From positions 1 to 64,000 of the forward strand of contig JAEXFI010000054.1 of assembly GCA_023400235.1 (NCBI GenBank): a DNA stretch of 64,000 nucleotides, given 5' to 3'. The DNA comes from Bacillota bacterium (GTDB taxonomy: Bacteria > Bacillota > Clostridia > Acetivibrionales > DSM-1351). The position numbers and the translations under genes were made by a program. Below the pieces are notes generated by a model, which did no database searches, had not been told where the DNA came from, and saw only the letters and a list, made by a program, of their open reading frames with translations. This document shows, one piece after another, positions 52,457 to 62,456 of this stretch. How positions within the stretch are numbered: position 1 is the stretch's first letter; every line of letters starts with the position of its first letter.

Positions 52457-53127
52457 AGTGCAGTCACCTCCGAAAGTATTCCGTCCGCCATTGCAAATCG
52501 GCGCAGTGCCATTTTAGCAATAAGTTCATCGTGGGTGATAATGACCAGCGCCTTGCCAAATTCCCGCCAGATGTTTTCCAGGGTTTCCATCACTTCTCTG
52601 CCGCTTTTGCTGTCCAAATTTCCCGTAGGTTCATCTGCAAAAATAATATCAGGCTTTGCTATAAGAGCTCGGGCAATGGCCACACGTTGCTGTTGTCCTC
52701 CCGAAAGCTCCCCTGGCAGATGAGAAAGTCTATTGCTGATTCCCAGAAACTCGGTGATTTGTTTCAAATAGACCTCATCCGGCTGACGCTTGTCCAGAAG
52801 CAACGGCATGAGGATATTCTCTTTTGCAGTCAATACAGGCAGCAGATTATACTGCTGAAAAATAAAGCCTATCCTCCGGCGGCGAAAGGCTGATAGCTCA
52901 TTATCCTTCGCCTGGTAAATATTTTTTCCGTCAAATGCAACCGTACCGGAGGTTGGCATATCCAACCCGCTGAGAATATGAAGCAAGGTACTTTTTCCGC
53001 TGCCTGACGGCCCCATAATTGAAATAAAGTCATTTGACGTAATTTCAATATTCGCATTTTCAAGGGCAGTTACCTTGTTTTCACTGCTGCCATAATATTT
53101 TCTTAAATCTTTTCCTTGTATTAACAT
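52453..53127 (-). CDS. ABC transporter ATPase (LolD/MacB type)
   Basis: A 224-residue ATPase partnering the FtsX permease. Walker A GPSGSGKST, Q-loop QQYNLLPVLTA, signature LSGGQQQRVAIARALI, Walker B IIFADEPTGNLD and the switch histidine in ITHDE are all present. The FADEPTGNLD form is typical of MacB/LolD/SalX-type ATPases. AAAGGAGAG precedes the ATG. Confidence 0.93.
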   Translation of the reverse strand: MLIQGKDLRKYYGSSENKVTALENANIEITSNDFISIMGPSGSGKSTLLHILSGLDMPTSGTVAFDGKNIYQAKDNELSAFRRRRIGFIFQQYNLLPVLTAKENILMPLLLDKRQPDEVYLKQITEFLGISNRLSHLPGELSGGQQQRVAIARALIAKPDIIFADEPTGNLDSKSGREVMETLENIWREFGKALVIITHDELIAKMALRRFAMADGILSEVTAL

Positions 53128-53185
53128 AAAACATGCTCTCCTTTCGATGATAAGAAGAGCATATCAGGTAATTCTCAAAAATCCC

Positions 53186-54337
53186 TCAAGTTGATAAATT
53201 ATTGAACCTTGCTGTTATCAAAGCCCCTGAGGAAGTATTTTGCAATTTTAAAGAGCCCTTATGCTTTTCACATAATAGGCGGCAAACATATAGTCCCATG
53301 CCAAAATGTGCACTCTGGCCGTCACCTTCATCACCACGCAGAAATGGTTCCGCACCCCTTTGAAGGATTGTCTGTGGAAAACCCGGGCCGTCATCCTGTA
53401 CCGACAATACAAGTGTTTCAGAATCCAGTGTCAAGCTGAGCTGTATTTCAGTTTTTGCGAATCTCATTGCATTTACAATCAGATTCTCTGCTACATTGAA
53501 CACCATTGCCTTGTCAAGCCAGATTACTTCCCGCCGGTTATCAAGCTGTTCTGAAATTTTAAGACAAGAATTCACAGTAAGCAGGTGAATACAGTCTGAA
53601 AGCTCTTTGGCCAGGGTTTCCAAACATAGGCCCTGGGGAGAACACTTCAATTCCTCCAGGCGTTGGACGCTGCTCATGGCATCAATGTAAGTTTCAATTC
53701 TGCCTGTATATTCTTCTATGAGCGATACTGAGTCCAGAACGCTATGAGAAGGCAGCGTGCCATTTGCCAGTCCTTTTTTCAGTATTTTTGCAGATCCCTT
53801 CAATACGGTGACCGGATTGCGAAGGTCGTGGGAGAAAGCCGCATTGAGGCGCTTTCGTTCCTCCATTTGACGCCAGAGCTCCCCATTGTTTTTTACCAGC
53901 TCAAGCCGCATTTCTTCAAAAGCGGAACACAACCTGCCAAGTTCGTCCTGGGAACCAGGCGTAATAGAAAAATCCAAGTCGTTATGCATAATTCGTTCTG
54001 CCCCGGCTTTCAGCTCTGTAAGGGGCTTTTTAAGTTTCCATCTATAAAACAAAAAATCTGCTGACAGCAAGCTTGTTATTACGAAAAACACCGGGAGTGC
54101 CAATTGTAAAACAGCCAAAGCATGATACCAAAGTGGCAGGTCGCCCGCCTCTGCCGTAGGGCCCGGAATTATTACACCAGTACTTTCAATTTTTATTTCT
54201 ACTGACGGTTCATATTGCCGCAGCAGATTGCTGATGCCTAAAATAGTGAAGATACTAAGTATCAAGGCAGTCAGTAAAAACAGTATCGTCAGGAAAAAAA
54301 ACGCTTTTTTTAAGCCCAGCTGTCTCAGCCGTTCCAT
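53186..54337 (-). CDS. Sensor histidine kinase
   Basis: A 383-residue kinase with two membrane helices (about 12-34 and 73-97) around a short, roughly 38-residue extracytoplasmic segment. Then HAMP (about 98-150), the dimerisation H-box AFSHDLRNPVTVLKG and an ATPase domain with N-box ENLIVNAMRFA and G-boxes DDGPGFP and GMGLYVCR. The small outer segment suggests sensing within the membrane or through the transporter. It overlaps the response regulator gene by 13 bases. Confidence 0.92.
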   Translation of the reverse strand: MERLRQLGLKKAFFFLTILFLLTALILSIFTILGISNLLRQYEPSVEIKIESTGVIIPGPTAEAGDLPLWYHALAVLQLALPVFFVITSLLSADFLFYRWKLKKPLTELKAGAERIMHNDLDFSITPGSQDELGRLCSAFEEMRLELVKNNGELWRQMEERKRLNAAFSHDLRNPVTVLKGSAKILKKGLANGTLPSHSVLDSVSLIEEYTGRIETYIDAMSSVQRLEELKCSPQGLCLETLAKELSDCIHLLTVNSCLKISEQLDNRREVIWLDKAMVFNVAENLIVNAMRFAKTEIQLSLTLDSETLVLSVQDDGPGFPQTILQRGAEPFLRGDEGDGQSAHFGMGLYVCRLLCEKHKGSLKLQNTSSGALITARFNNLST

Positions 54338-54999
54338 TTATAGCCCACCCCCCATACCGTTTCAATGTAGTTGTGCAGAGTATGCAAGGATAGTTTTGAG
54401 CGAATTTTCCGGATGTGCTCCATGATGGTATCACTGCTGCCATCGCCATCAATACCCCATATAGCTTCATATATCCGTTCCCGGGCGAAGACCTGTCCGG
54501 CATTAATAGAAAGCAGCTCCACAATCTCAAATTCCTTTTTTGAAAGTGGAACAGTATCACCGCTTACCGTCGCCTCCCTCTTTAAATAATCAATGGCCAG
54601 TTCGCCAAAGAAGCGCACCACTGTATGTTCCTGTTTTCGCTGTTCCCGCCGCAAGTGCGCGTCCACTCGCGCACCTAATTCCTCTATGTCAAAGGGCTTG
54701 ACAATATAATCGTCCGCTCCGGCCTGAAATCCAATGATTTTATCCCTGCTTTCGATACGGGCTGTGAGAAAAAGAACCGGACAGGTGACATGCTCCCGAA
54801 TCCGCCGGCAAACAGAGATGCCGTCCATTTCAGGCATATTAATGTCCAGCAGGATTATATCCGGCTGGAAGACAATTTTTTCAAGTGCTTCTTTTCCATT
54901 ATATGCGGAATACACTTGAAATCCTGACATTTCAAAATAATTACTCAGCATTTTGACGATACCCTTTTCATCATCAACCAGTAAAATTTTATTTTTCAA
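54325..54999 (-). CDS. OmpR-family response regulator
   Basis: A 224-residue regulator: receiver domain with LLVDDEKG, phosphoacceptor Asp in IILLDINMPEMDG, a conserved Thr in FLTARI and Lys in YIVKPFD, then a winged-helix DNA-binding domain (LSKKEFEIVELL, GVGYKWNG). Translation should begin at the TTG at 54997-54999, since GGGAGGT ends 6 bases upstream; a longer frame would include that site. First gene of the RR-HK-ABC operon, which it probably controls. Confidence 0.93.
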   Translation of the reverse strand: MKNKILLVDDEKGIVKMLSNYFEMSGFQVYSAYNGKEALEKIVFQPDIILLDINMPEMDGISVCRRIREHVTCPVLFLTARIESRDKIIGFQAGADDYIVKPFDIEELGARVDAHLRREQRKQEHTVVRFFGELAIDYLKREATVSGDTVPLSKKEFEIVELLSINAGQVFARERIYEAIWGIDGDGSSDTIMEHIRKIRSKLSLHTLHNYIETVWGVGYKWNG

Positions 55000-55241
55000 A
55001 TACTGACCTCCCTTCAGCAAGCAATATTATTTCATACAATTCTCAAGTTTTTCTCAATTTTGCCGTTTTGCAGGAAATTTATACTGAGGCTCACCTTGAA
55101 ATCCAGAAAGCTTTTTTACAAGCGGTAATGAAAAAAGAAAGTAATAGATTTTAAAGTCTTATTACTTCCTTTTGTTAAATTATTTTTTACATTATGTAAA
55201 TTCTTTTGATAAATACAGCTTAGCCGGCCATTTCAGCCAGC

Positions 55242-55856
55242 TTAGTATATACCCGGCAGCAGGCGGTATTTGGTGCGCTTGCAGTATTGTTCAAATTCCT
55301 GGTGAAATTGCGTGTTTAATGCCTTTTCTTCAACATGTATCCTGACCCCATAGCAAATGAGGCAAATCACAAGAACACTGATGCACCCCAAAATATTGCC
55401 ATATGCCAAAGCCACCCCTAACAAGCTTATAATACTTCCTGTATAAGCCGGATTTCTGACAATGCCATACAGTCCGGTTTGAATGAGGTGCTGGCTGTCT
55501 GTTGTCTGCACCGATAGCGTGAAGGCATGTTTCAGAGTTCCCACCGCAGTACAGCGTATTATTACTCCCGCAGCAATAAAGACGATTCCAATGTAATAGG
55601 TAAAATGCGGAAGCAACAGGTTTCTCACAACCTGCGGCATGCTTTGACTTCTGAAAAGAGCTCCGGCCATGAGACTGCTATACCACCCCAGCATTATCAG
55701 CCATATTGTTCCATTATCAGTATGCTTATTTGAAGTGCTTCTCCTTCCTCTTGATGTCACAAACCATATTACGCCCTCAGAGAGTACTAACGCTCCCAAA
55801 GCAACCATAAAAACATTATATTCGGCTATGTTTGCAAACTTACCGGGATCCCCCAT
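55242..55856 (-). CDS. Isoprenylcysteine carboxyl methyltransferase (ICMT)-like membrane protein
   Basis: A 204-residue membrane protein with about five hydrophobic segments. The C-terminal part carries the ICMT/PEMT signature: GLYGIVRNPAYTGSI, then EEKALNTQFHQEFEQYCKRT. Bacteria lack prenylated CaaX proteins, so the substrate is probably a lipid or small molecule; none can be inferred. AAAGGAAG precedes the ATG. It is separated from the two-component operon by about 240 bp. Confidence 0.8.
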   Translation of the reverse strand: MGDPGKFANIAEYNVFMVALGALVLSEGVIWFVTSRGRRSTSNKHTDNGTIWLIMLGWYSSLMAGALFRSQSMPQVVRNLLLPHFTYYIGIVFIAAGVIIRCTAVGTLKHAFTLSVQTTDSQHLIQTGLYGIVRNPAYTGSIISLLGVALAYGNILGCISVLVICLICYGVRIHVEEKALNTQFHQEFEQYCKRTKYRLLPGIY

Positions 55857-55971
55857 TTAAAACCGCTTCCTTTCTATTTGTGTTTCTGTGTTGTATTGTA
55901 ATAATTATACTGCATAATTGTAATGCCGAAAGTATGAATATGTAAACCAACGCGCAGCTTTAGCGTCTGAA

Positions 55972-57846
55972 TCATTCAGGCTCACAGGCGCTGCCCATAA
56001 CCTCCAGTATTGCTTCTCCATACGCCTCCAGCTTGACCTTGCCGATACCTGATACCTCCAGAAGCTCTTCCAGGCTGGCAGGCCTTCTATGGCATATGTC
56101 CACCAGCGTTGCATCAGAAAAAATAACAAAGGCGGGAACCTGCTTTTCCTGAGCCAGTTTCAGCCTCAGCTCCTTCAGCTTTTTCATAAGCCCGGGGTCC
56201 ACAGCCGCATTCCTGATGTCCAGCCTTGAACCAGAAGAGCTTTTCCCCTGTGCCTTTTTCCTTGCCGCTGACGCCTTTGCAAGACTGCTGCCCTCAGCAC
56301 TGTCTTTTGGCAGCTTCATGTATAATCGGACATTTTCGTGCAGCACTTCCTTTGACCTTGCTGCCAGCCTGACAACGGGAAACTCCGAATTGGTAAGCAG
56401 CAAATACTCCTGGAGCACCATATGATTAATGATATCCCGAATCCTTTTCTCAGGAACACCGGACATTATACCGTACGTTTTTATCCGGTTCAGTCCCAGC
56501 TTCAGCAGCTTCTCGGATTTGCCCCCCCTAAGTGTATCTATTACGGTTTTGATGCCAAAGCGTTCATTCAGCCTGGCTATACAGGAAAGAATCATTTGAG
56601 CCTGTTCCGTAATATCCGTCTCTTCAAACTCATTGTTGCAATTGCTGCAATTGCCGCAAAAGCCAGCAGTCTTCTCCCCAAAATACCTGAGTATGTATTC
56701 TCTGAGGCAATCGGAGGTATGGCAATAATAAGTCATTTTCTTCAGCCGTTCACGTTCTTTCTCCTTCACCTGTTCCAGTATTTCGGGCTCCATTTCATCC
56801 CGGTCATTGGCACTGTCAATCAGCAGCTGATTTGTAATTACATCCTGTCCGCCATAGAGCAGGATGCACTCCGCCGCCGTTCCGTCACGCCCGGCCCTTC
56901 CTGCCTCCTGGTAATAGCTCTCAAGATTTTTCGGCATGTTGTAGTGAATGACAAAAGTAACATTGCTCTTATCGATTCCCATTCCGAAAGCGTTGGTGGC
57001 AACCATGACCGCCTTTCTGTCATAGATAAAATCATCCTGGTTGCGTGTGCGTTCTTCTTCCGTCAACCCTGCATGGTAACGGGTGGCATTGTAGCCGTCC
57101 CCCATCAGCCTGCTGCACACCTCCTCCACCGCTTTACGGGTAGAACAATAGATGATCCCGCTTTTATCAGGATTCTCCTTCAGGTAATTGAGCACGGTTC
57201 CATACTTGTCAGTGGGTTTCTTCACCTCAAAACTAAGATTCTCCCGGTTGAAACCGGTAATCAGCACATGAGGCTCCTGAAGGTTTAAAAGCCTGATGAT
57301 ATCCTCCTTAACCTCACTGGTTGCTGTTGCGGTAAACGCCGATATGACCGGCCTTCTGGGAAGCTTCTCAAGCATATCCCGGATTTTCAGATAGCTTGGC
57401 CTGAAATTCTGCCCCCACTGAGAAACGCAGTGGGCCTCATCCACCGTGACCATAGAAATGTCCGCTCTCTGTAAAAACTCGATAAATTCAGGAAGTTCAA
57501 GTCTTTCCGGCGCTGCATATATGATTTTGTACCTGTTGTTTCTGGCGTTGTCAATGGCTTTCGCCGTTTGTGCGGCGGACAGGCTCGAGTTGATGAAAGC
57601 AGCTGGAATTCCATTGGCAACCAGCGCCTGCACCTGATCCCTCATAAGGGAAATCAGAGGAGACACCACCAGGGTAATTCCCGGCAGCACAAGTGCAGGA
57701 ACCTGAAAGCACAGTGATTTCCCTGCCCCAGTGGGCATTATGCCCAGTACATCCTTACCGGCTAAAATGCTGTCAATCAGCTCTTCCTGTCCCTCCCGAA
57801 ACGTATCATATCCAAAATATTGCTTCAATATCTGGTTTTTCTGCAA
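55972..57846 (-). CDS. recQ: ATP-dependent DNA helicase RecQ
   Basis: A 624-residue RecQ helicase acting in recombination and repair. Walker A MPTGAGKS (37-44), the DEAH box in VTVDEAHCVSQWG, motif VI YQEAGRAGRDG, and an RQC zinc site (CHTSDC, then CGNCSNC). A winged-helix region follows, and a C-terminal HRDC domain (about 535-610) contains SLEELLEVSGIGKVKLEAYG. A TTG start is used, preceded by AAAGGAG. It is flanked by unrelated genes on the same strand. Confidence 0.94.
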   Translation of the reverse strand: MQKNQILKQYFGYDTFREGQEELIDSILAGKDVLGIMPTGAGKSLCFQVPALVLPGITLVVSPLISLMRDQVQALVANGIPAAFINSSLSAAQTAKAIDNARNNRYKIIYAAPERLELPEFIEFLQRADISMVTVDEAHCVSQWGQNFRPSYLKIRDMLEKLPRRPVISAFTATATSEVKEDIIRLLNLQEPHVLITGFNRENLSFEVKKPTDKYGTVLNYLKENPDKSGIIYCSTRKAVEEVCSRLMGDGYNATRYHAGLTEEERTRNQDDFIYDRKAVMVATNAFGMGIDKSNVTFVIHYNMPKNLESYYQEAGRAGRDGTAAECILLYGGQDVITNQLLIDSANDRDEMEPEILEQVKEKERERLKKMTYYCHTSDCLREYILRYFGEKTAGFCGNCSNCNNEFEETDITEQAQMILSCIARLNERFGIKTVIDTLRGGKSEKLLKLGLNRIKTYGIMSGVPEKRIRDIINHMVLQEYLLLTNSEFPVVRLAARSKEVLHENVRLYMKLPKDSAEGSSLAKASAARKKAQGKSSSGSRLDIRNAAVDPGLMKKLKELRLKLAQEKQVPAFVIFSDATLVDICHRRPASLEELLEVSGIGKVKLEAYGEAILEVMGSACEPE

Positions 57847-57938
57847 AGTATTATCTCCTTTATAAGCTGCAATACCATTATTATAATATTGATTTCGGGT
57901 ATCTTCAACTTTCTAATGCATTTGCAGTCCTGGCATAG

Positions 57939-60323
57939 CTACTCTGTAACAAGGGCATATGCTGAAATCTTACGAATCCTCCAGGTTATTAAAAGAGATA
58001 ACAGGTAGGAAAATATGATGGTTGCCCCGCCGAACGCAGCCACCCAATAAGGGTTCACAATAAATCCCGCTTTCATAACACCCATTCCTCTCATTGATAC
58101 AGACATCAGCGCGTTGGTATAAAACGCGCCCAGAAGGCTGCCAATAACCGCTCCCAGTATGATTGGAACCGTAAAGCCGATGGCAAGCTGGTTCATCAAT
58201 TGAAACGTGGTATAGCCGATTGCCTTCTGAATCCCCAGTTCCCGCTTTTTGCGAATCACTGAGGAGCTGAGGACAAAATATAAAACCAACGCAACCACAA
58301 GCAGTGTAATTACCAGCATTGCAAGTCCCATGGCTGCAACTATATTTTGATAGGATGCCATACCCTCAGCCATTTCTTTATCAAAATTCACCGCCCCTAG
58401 CAGGAGCTGCTTATCAAACCGGTCTTCTAATTTTTCTATAAACCGGCTGGCATCGGTTCCTTTGTCCAGATAAATATATAAAGCTTGAGGCTTAAAGTCC
58501 GGGTTCAGCCGTTTAAAGTCATCCGCCAGAATTGAAGTATTCAGTCCGCCCATGGAGGAGCCGTTGGACAAACCAACTACTGTATAGATATCCTCCCGAT
58601 TGCCAAAGCTCACGGTGACAGTGTCATCAATGGTTTTATGCAGTCTTTCCGCCAATATGCCCGCCAGGACAATTTCTTTGCCGGAGCTGGGATAATGGCC
58701 CTCATACACCAGCATAGACTCTTTTTTGGAGTAATCATCCATCACATATGCAGAGGCTTCACCGCCCTCAACCTTTATTTTCACCTCATCCAGATATTGC
58801 ACTTTCCGGACATTATCCAGGCCTTCGATGGTTTTCACTGCCTGGGTCTGATCCAGTGCCGGGTTAAGCACGGCGATTGCATTACATATTTCCATACCCG
58901 GGACTTCTGCGAAAGCTTTGGTATCAATGGTTGTATTATAAAACATTATTACGCCGAAAGCTCCGGCAAACGTAACAGCAACAAGGATAATCCCTATCAT
59001 GATGTTTTGCTTCATGCTTTGCAGAACAGACTTAAAAGCCAATAAGACGGTTAACCGGCCCTTTGCCTTCTCCAACTGCAAATGATTTCTTTTATACTTA
59101 CGGGCAGTGGTTTCACCACGCAGTGCATTGATTGGACTCAGCCTGCTTAAGTGACGGGCGGCCAGCCAGGCAACCAGAACAACAATCAGCAGCAACGTAA
59201 AAAGAGCAGATGAGCTGATTGCACCGTCAAAGGCCTGTTCCCATTTCAGACCGGACTGCTGTTCAAATACAGCCGCGACTGCGGGTAAAGCGGGGTATGA
59301 AAGAGCAATTCCGGCAAGGCTTCCTATACCTGCCAAAAGCAGATACTGCATTATAACGGAAAGAATAATTTGCCGGCTGGTATAACCAATTGCTTTTAAT
59401 GATCCGATTTTCATGATGTCTTCTTCAATGCTGTTTACGATTCTGAAACGTACCACCAGCAGGCATACAATCACAATAATCATAGAAAAAACAACCATCA
59501 TTACCGAAATCATTGTAGCCATCATACAACGGGCCATTTCCACCAGTTCCAGGTCAATGACCACAAACAGGGATGACGCGTCTCCAGCTAGCAGCGAAGC
59601 AGAATTTAAACCCAGAATTTCACGGATGCCGCTTTCAACAGTCTTTATCTTATCCACCTCATCCAAATTCGCAAACACCACATGCATGTTGCTGCTGGAA
59701 CTATCAATTATGTCCGATACCTTTTGATAGGTATCCGGGGTCAGATAAAAACCCATAAACCCGGTGTCACTGGAGCTGAAAAATATGTCTTCCGTGTATC
59801 CTTTTACCGTAAGTGACAAAGTTTTTTCAGCGCCTGTTTTTTTATCTGAAAATTTAAGCTGGATTTTATCGTTGAGTTCATATCCGCTGACGGCTTTAAA
59901 AATATCCGGGACATATACTGACATTTCCTCAGCCGGCAGATGCTGACCGACAAATTTCCATTTGGATATCTCTCTTTGTTCATCCATGTTGTTGAATAAA
60001 ATGTTATAGGACTTTTCTTTCCCTTTGGAAGTAATTTTTGCATCTATGAGCAGCATGTTATTTTCCTGCATTTTTGAAATATGCTCATTTCCGTCAAGAT
60101 AAGCTTTTACTTCATCTGTGAAAAGGGCGTCCGGCAGCATGTAGTAAACATCCGAAGGGGAAAGTTCTGCCTTGAGGGTTTTAAAAAAGCCGCCGTAATT
60201 TATAACTACCAAAAGCCCGGCATTCAGCAGAAAGGCTGCAATAATAAACATAACCACAAGCGTGGCGGAAACCGATTTTGCTTTCCGTATGTTAGCACCG
60301 GCCAGCATCCATAATTTATACAC
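57939..60323 (-). CDS. FtsX-family ABC transporter permease (second system)
   Basis: A 794-residue permease with the same layout as the one at 49973-52456: N-terminal membrane helix, outer domain, FtsX core (about 265-400), second outer domain, second FtsX core (about 665-785). Motifs IMKIGSLKAIGYTSRQI and RKRELGIQKAIGYTTFQL mark the two cores. GTG start, one base after the ATPase gene's stop. No two-component system adjoins this pair. Confidence 0.87.
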   Translation of the reverse strand: MYKLWMLAGANIRKAKSVSATLVVMFIIAAFLLNAGLLVVINYGGFFKTLKAELSPSDVYYMLPDALFTDEVKAYLDGNEHISKMQENNMLLIDAKITSKGKEKSYNILFNNMDEQREISKWKFVGQHLPAEEMSVYVPDIFKAVSGYELNDKIQLKFSDKKTGAEKTLSLTVKGYTEDIFFSSSDTGFMGFYLTPDTYQKVSDIIDSSSSNMHVVFANLDEVDKIKTVESGIREILGLNSASLLAGDASSLFVVIDLELVEMARCMMATMISVMMVVFSMIIVIVCLLVVRFRIVNSIEEDIMKIGSLKAIGYTSRQIILSVIMQYLLLAGIGSLAGIALSYPALPAVAAVFEQQSGLKWEQAFDGAISSSALFTLLLIVVLVAWLAARHLSRLSPINALRGETTARKYKRNHLQLEKAKGRLTVLLAFKSVLQSMKQNIMIGIILVAVTFAGAFGVIMFYNTTIDTKAFAEVPGMEICNAIAVLNPALDQTQAVKTIEGLDNVRKVQYLDEVKIKVEGGEASAYVMDDYSKKESMLVYEGHYPSSGKEIVLAGILAERLHKTIDDTVTVSFGNREDIYTVVGLSNGSSMGGLNTSILADDFKRLNPDFKPQALYIYLDKGTDASRFIEKLEDRFDKQLLLGAVNFDKEMAEGMASYQNIVAAMGLAMLVITLLVVALVLYFVLSSSVIRKKRELGIQKAIGYTTFQLMNQLAIGFTVPIILGAVIGSLLGAFYTNALMSVSMRGMGVMKAGFIVNPYWVAAFGGATIIFSYLLSLLITWRIRKISAYALVTE

Positions 60324-60324
60324 G

Positions 60325-61083
60325 TTACCACCCCATTTCCAGAAGGAAATCCTGAAGCTTCTGATGTCGCTGTCTATCTCCGCTCACATACTTTCCCAGG
60401 TTGCATTCACCGCCAATGACTCCGTCTTTTATGTACAGGATTCGATTGCCTCTTCTGGCGGAATGCAGGTCATGGGTTACCATTATAATGCTTTGACCGC
60501 TGTTATTTACATCCGTAAGGACATCCAGCACTGCTTTCCCAGCCGCAGAATTTAAAGAACCGGTGGGTTCATCGGCAAAAACCACCTTTGGCTTGTTGAT
60601 TAATGCTCTGACAATTGCGGCACGTTGGTTTTCACCGCCTGAGAGCTGTGTGGGAAACTTTCTCCAGATAGTTTCCGTCAGACCCACCTTTGTGAGCAGT
60701 TCTTTAGCATAAGCGATAATCTCTTTCCTGTCGTTTCCTATGAGCAGTCCGCTGGCTAAAATATTATCCAAAATGCTCATGTTGTCCAGCAAAAACATTT
60801 GCTGAAATACAAACCCGCAGTTCTTTCTGCGGAATACTGCCAGCTTGTCGCTGTTCAGGCTTGCAATTTCTGAGTCAAAAAACCGGATGGTTCCGCTGGT
60901 TGACCTGTCCATTCCTGACAAGGCATACATCAGGGTGGATTTGCCAGCGCCTGAGGAACCCATGATAACGGTAAAATCCTGTTCATAAATATCAATATCC
61001 AGATTTCTTAATACCCGCTGTTCCTGGTTCCCGCTTTTAAAGCTTTTGCACAGTTGGTGGGTCTTTAATATTACATTGCTCAT
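60325..61083 (-). CDS. ABC transporter ATPase (second FtsX system)
   Basis: A 252-residue ATPase. Walker A GSSGAGKST, Q-loop QQMFLLDNMSI, signature LSGGENQRAAIVRALI, Walker B VVFADEPTGSLN and the switch histidine in VTHDL. The LSGGENQR and GSLN variants distinguish it from the ATPase at 52453-53127, so the two systems are not recent duplicates. CAGGAGAG precedes the ATG. Confidence 0.92.
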   Translation of the reverse strand: MSNVILKTHQLCKSFKSGNQEQRVLRNLDIDIYEQDFTVIMGSSGAGKSTLMYALSGMDRSTSGTIRFFDSEIASLNSDKLAVFRRKNCGFVFQQMFLLDNMSILDNILASGLLIGNDRKEIIAYAKELLTKVGLTETIWRKFPTQLSGGENQRAAIVRALINKPKVVFADEPTGSLNSAAGKAVLDVLTDVNNSGQSIIMVTHDLHSARRGNRILYIKDGVIGGECNLGKYVSGDRQRHQKLQDFLLEMGW

Positions 61084-61565
61084 ATTCTCTCTCCTGTTCC
61101 AAAATGTTTAGATTCTTGATTTATCTTCCATAATTATTTCCATGCCTCCACTTTGCACAAAACTCCATGAAATTAAACGCATGGAATAGGTGCCACATTT
61201 TATATGCTTCAAATTTTCGTTCAAACTTACACCTATGATACGATATGCTTAAACATTTGTTCGATAACTGGGTTTTTATGGAATTTTGGTGAGTTGGAAA
61301 AGAGCACAAGTCAGACTGACCAAGCAGTATGTTGCTTCAACAGATAACGGTAAATTGCCTCAATTAGCCCCAAAAATAAAAATACCGTTATTTATTCTAT
61401 AGTTTTTACACAGTAGTAATAATATTCCTACGGCAGAATACATCATCAAATGAATTTGCATGGCTTTCTAACACCACACAGTGTTTTCGTACAAATTTAA
61501 AAGGAACAAAAACGACCATTTGCGAATGGCCTTTTCTGCTCCTTATTCTGCTCCTTATGTATGCC
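61084..61565. other. 482-bp intergenic region, no gene seen
   Basis: AT-rich sequence between the second FtsX-type exporter and the importer operon. It contains the terminator described separately, and a 9-bp inverted repeat ATAACGGTA ... TACCGTTAT between about 61342 and 61394. The open frame at 61121-61309 lacks a ribosome binding site and a recognisable product. No mobile-element remnant could be identified. Confidence 0.4.
61504..61531 (-). terminator. Terminator of the sulfonate-type importer operon
   Basis: On the minus strand GGCCATT-CGCA-AATGGTC (61514-61531) is followed by GTTTTTGTT, about 35 bases after the ATPase stop codon. Confidence 0.75.
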
Positions 61566-62381
61566 TTATTGCTCGTTGATAAGCTGTAAAATATGTTTCC
61601 TTTTCATGTGAAAGCTTTCGGTATATCTTGCATCATCCGAGTTTTCATTGATGAGGTCTTTTGTAAAATGCACCGGCAGATCGGCAATAATCCTTCCTGG
61701 GTGCTTTGACATGACCAGTATCCTCGTGCCCAGCAGAAGTGCCTCATCTACATCATGTGTGATAAAAAATATAGTTTTGCCCGAATTCCACCATATTTTC
61801 CGGATCAGGTCCTGCATCTGTTCTCTCGTCAGCGCATCCAGAGCGCCAAAGGGTTCATCCATGAGCAGAAGCTCCGGGTTGTTAATGAGGGCGCTGGCAA
61901 TAGCCGCACGCTGCTTCATCCCACCTGACAGTTCATATACCTTTTTGTCTGCAAACTGCGCCAGACCGACTTTCTCAAGGTAGGTCTCCACATCTTCTCT
62001 GATTTTATTTTTCGGCACTTTTTTCATCATTGGGCCGAAAGCGATGTTCTTGCGGACGGAGTACCATTCGTAGAGGGGCGGCTGCTGAAAAACAACGCCT
62101 CTATGTGAATCAATTCCCTTAATCTCCGTCATGTTGATTTTTACATTCCCGCTGGTGGGCAGAACGAAGCCGGCAAGGATGTTGAGAAGCGTACTCTTGC
62201 CGCAGCCGCTGGGTCCCATTACACAAACGAATTCTCCCGGATAGATATTAATGTTGATATTGTCGATTGCGGGAATCGCGTCGCTTCTCTTGTCGTATAC
62301 CAAAGACACTCCATCCATGGAAATCAATTCATTTGCAGCTTCAAAAAAATTCTCAATTTTATTAATGTTTTCGTTATTCAT
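61566..62381 (-). CDS. ABC importer ATPase, nitrate/sulfonate/taurine type
   Basis: A 271-residue ATPase of the TauB/SsuB/NrtD family. Walker A GPSGCGKST, Q-loop VVFQQPPLYEWYSVRKNI, signature LSGGMKQRAAIASALI, Walker B LLLMDEPFGALD and the H-loop FITHDVDEALLLG. DEPFGALDALTR is the importer form of Walker B. It is the last gene of the operon, separated from the binding-protein gene by a 217-bp gap that holds an inverted-repeat element. Its ribosome binding site (CAGGAA) is weak. Taurine or an aliphatic sulfonate is the likely cargo by family; hydroxymethylpyrimidine is an alternative. Confidence 0.88.
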   Translation of the reverse strand: MNNENINKIENFFEAANELISMDGVSLVYDKRSDAIPAIDNININIYPGEFVCVMGPSGCGKSTLLNILAGFVLPTSGNVKINMTEIKGIDSHRGVVFQQPPLYEWYSVRKNIAFGPMMKKVPKNKIREDVETYLEKVGLAQFADKKVYELSGGMKQRAAIASALINNPELLLMDEPFGALDALTREQMQDLIRKIWWNSGKTIFFITHDVDEALLLGTRILVMSKHPGRIIADLPVHFTKDLINENSDDARYTESFHMKRKHILQLINEQ

Positions 62382-62456
62382 ACTATTCCTGCCGCTGTTC
62401 CGCCGTCATTAAATTGACCAGCTTATTTTTAGGCATAATTAAATAATAAAACGACC

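Noticed and set aside
56422..57288. A 288-codon plus-strand open frame opposite recQ
   Set aside because: Antisense to the helicase core including the RecQ zinc site; composition is that of a shadow frame.
61121..61309. A 62-codon minus-strand open frame upstream of the second FtsX-type exporter
   Set aside because: No ribosome binding site and no recognisable product; it does not resemble a transposase remnant I know.
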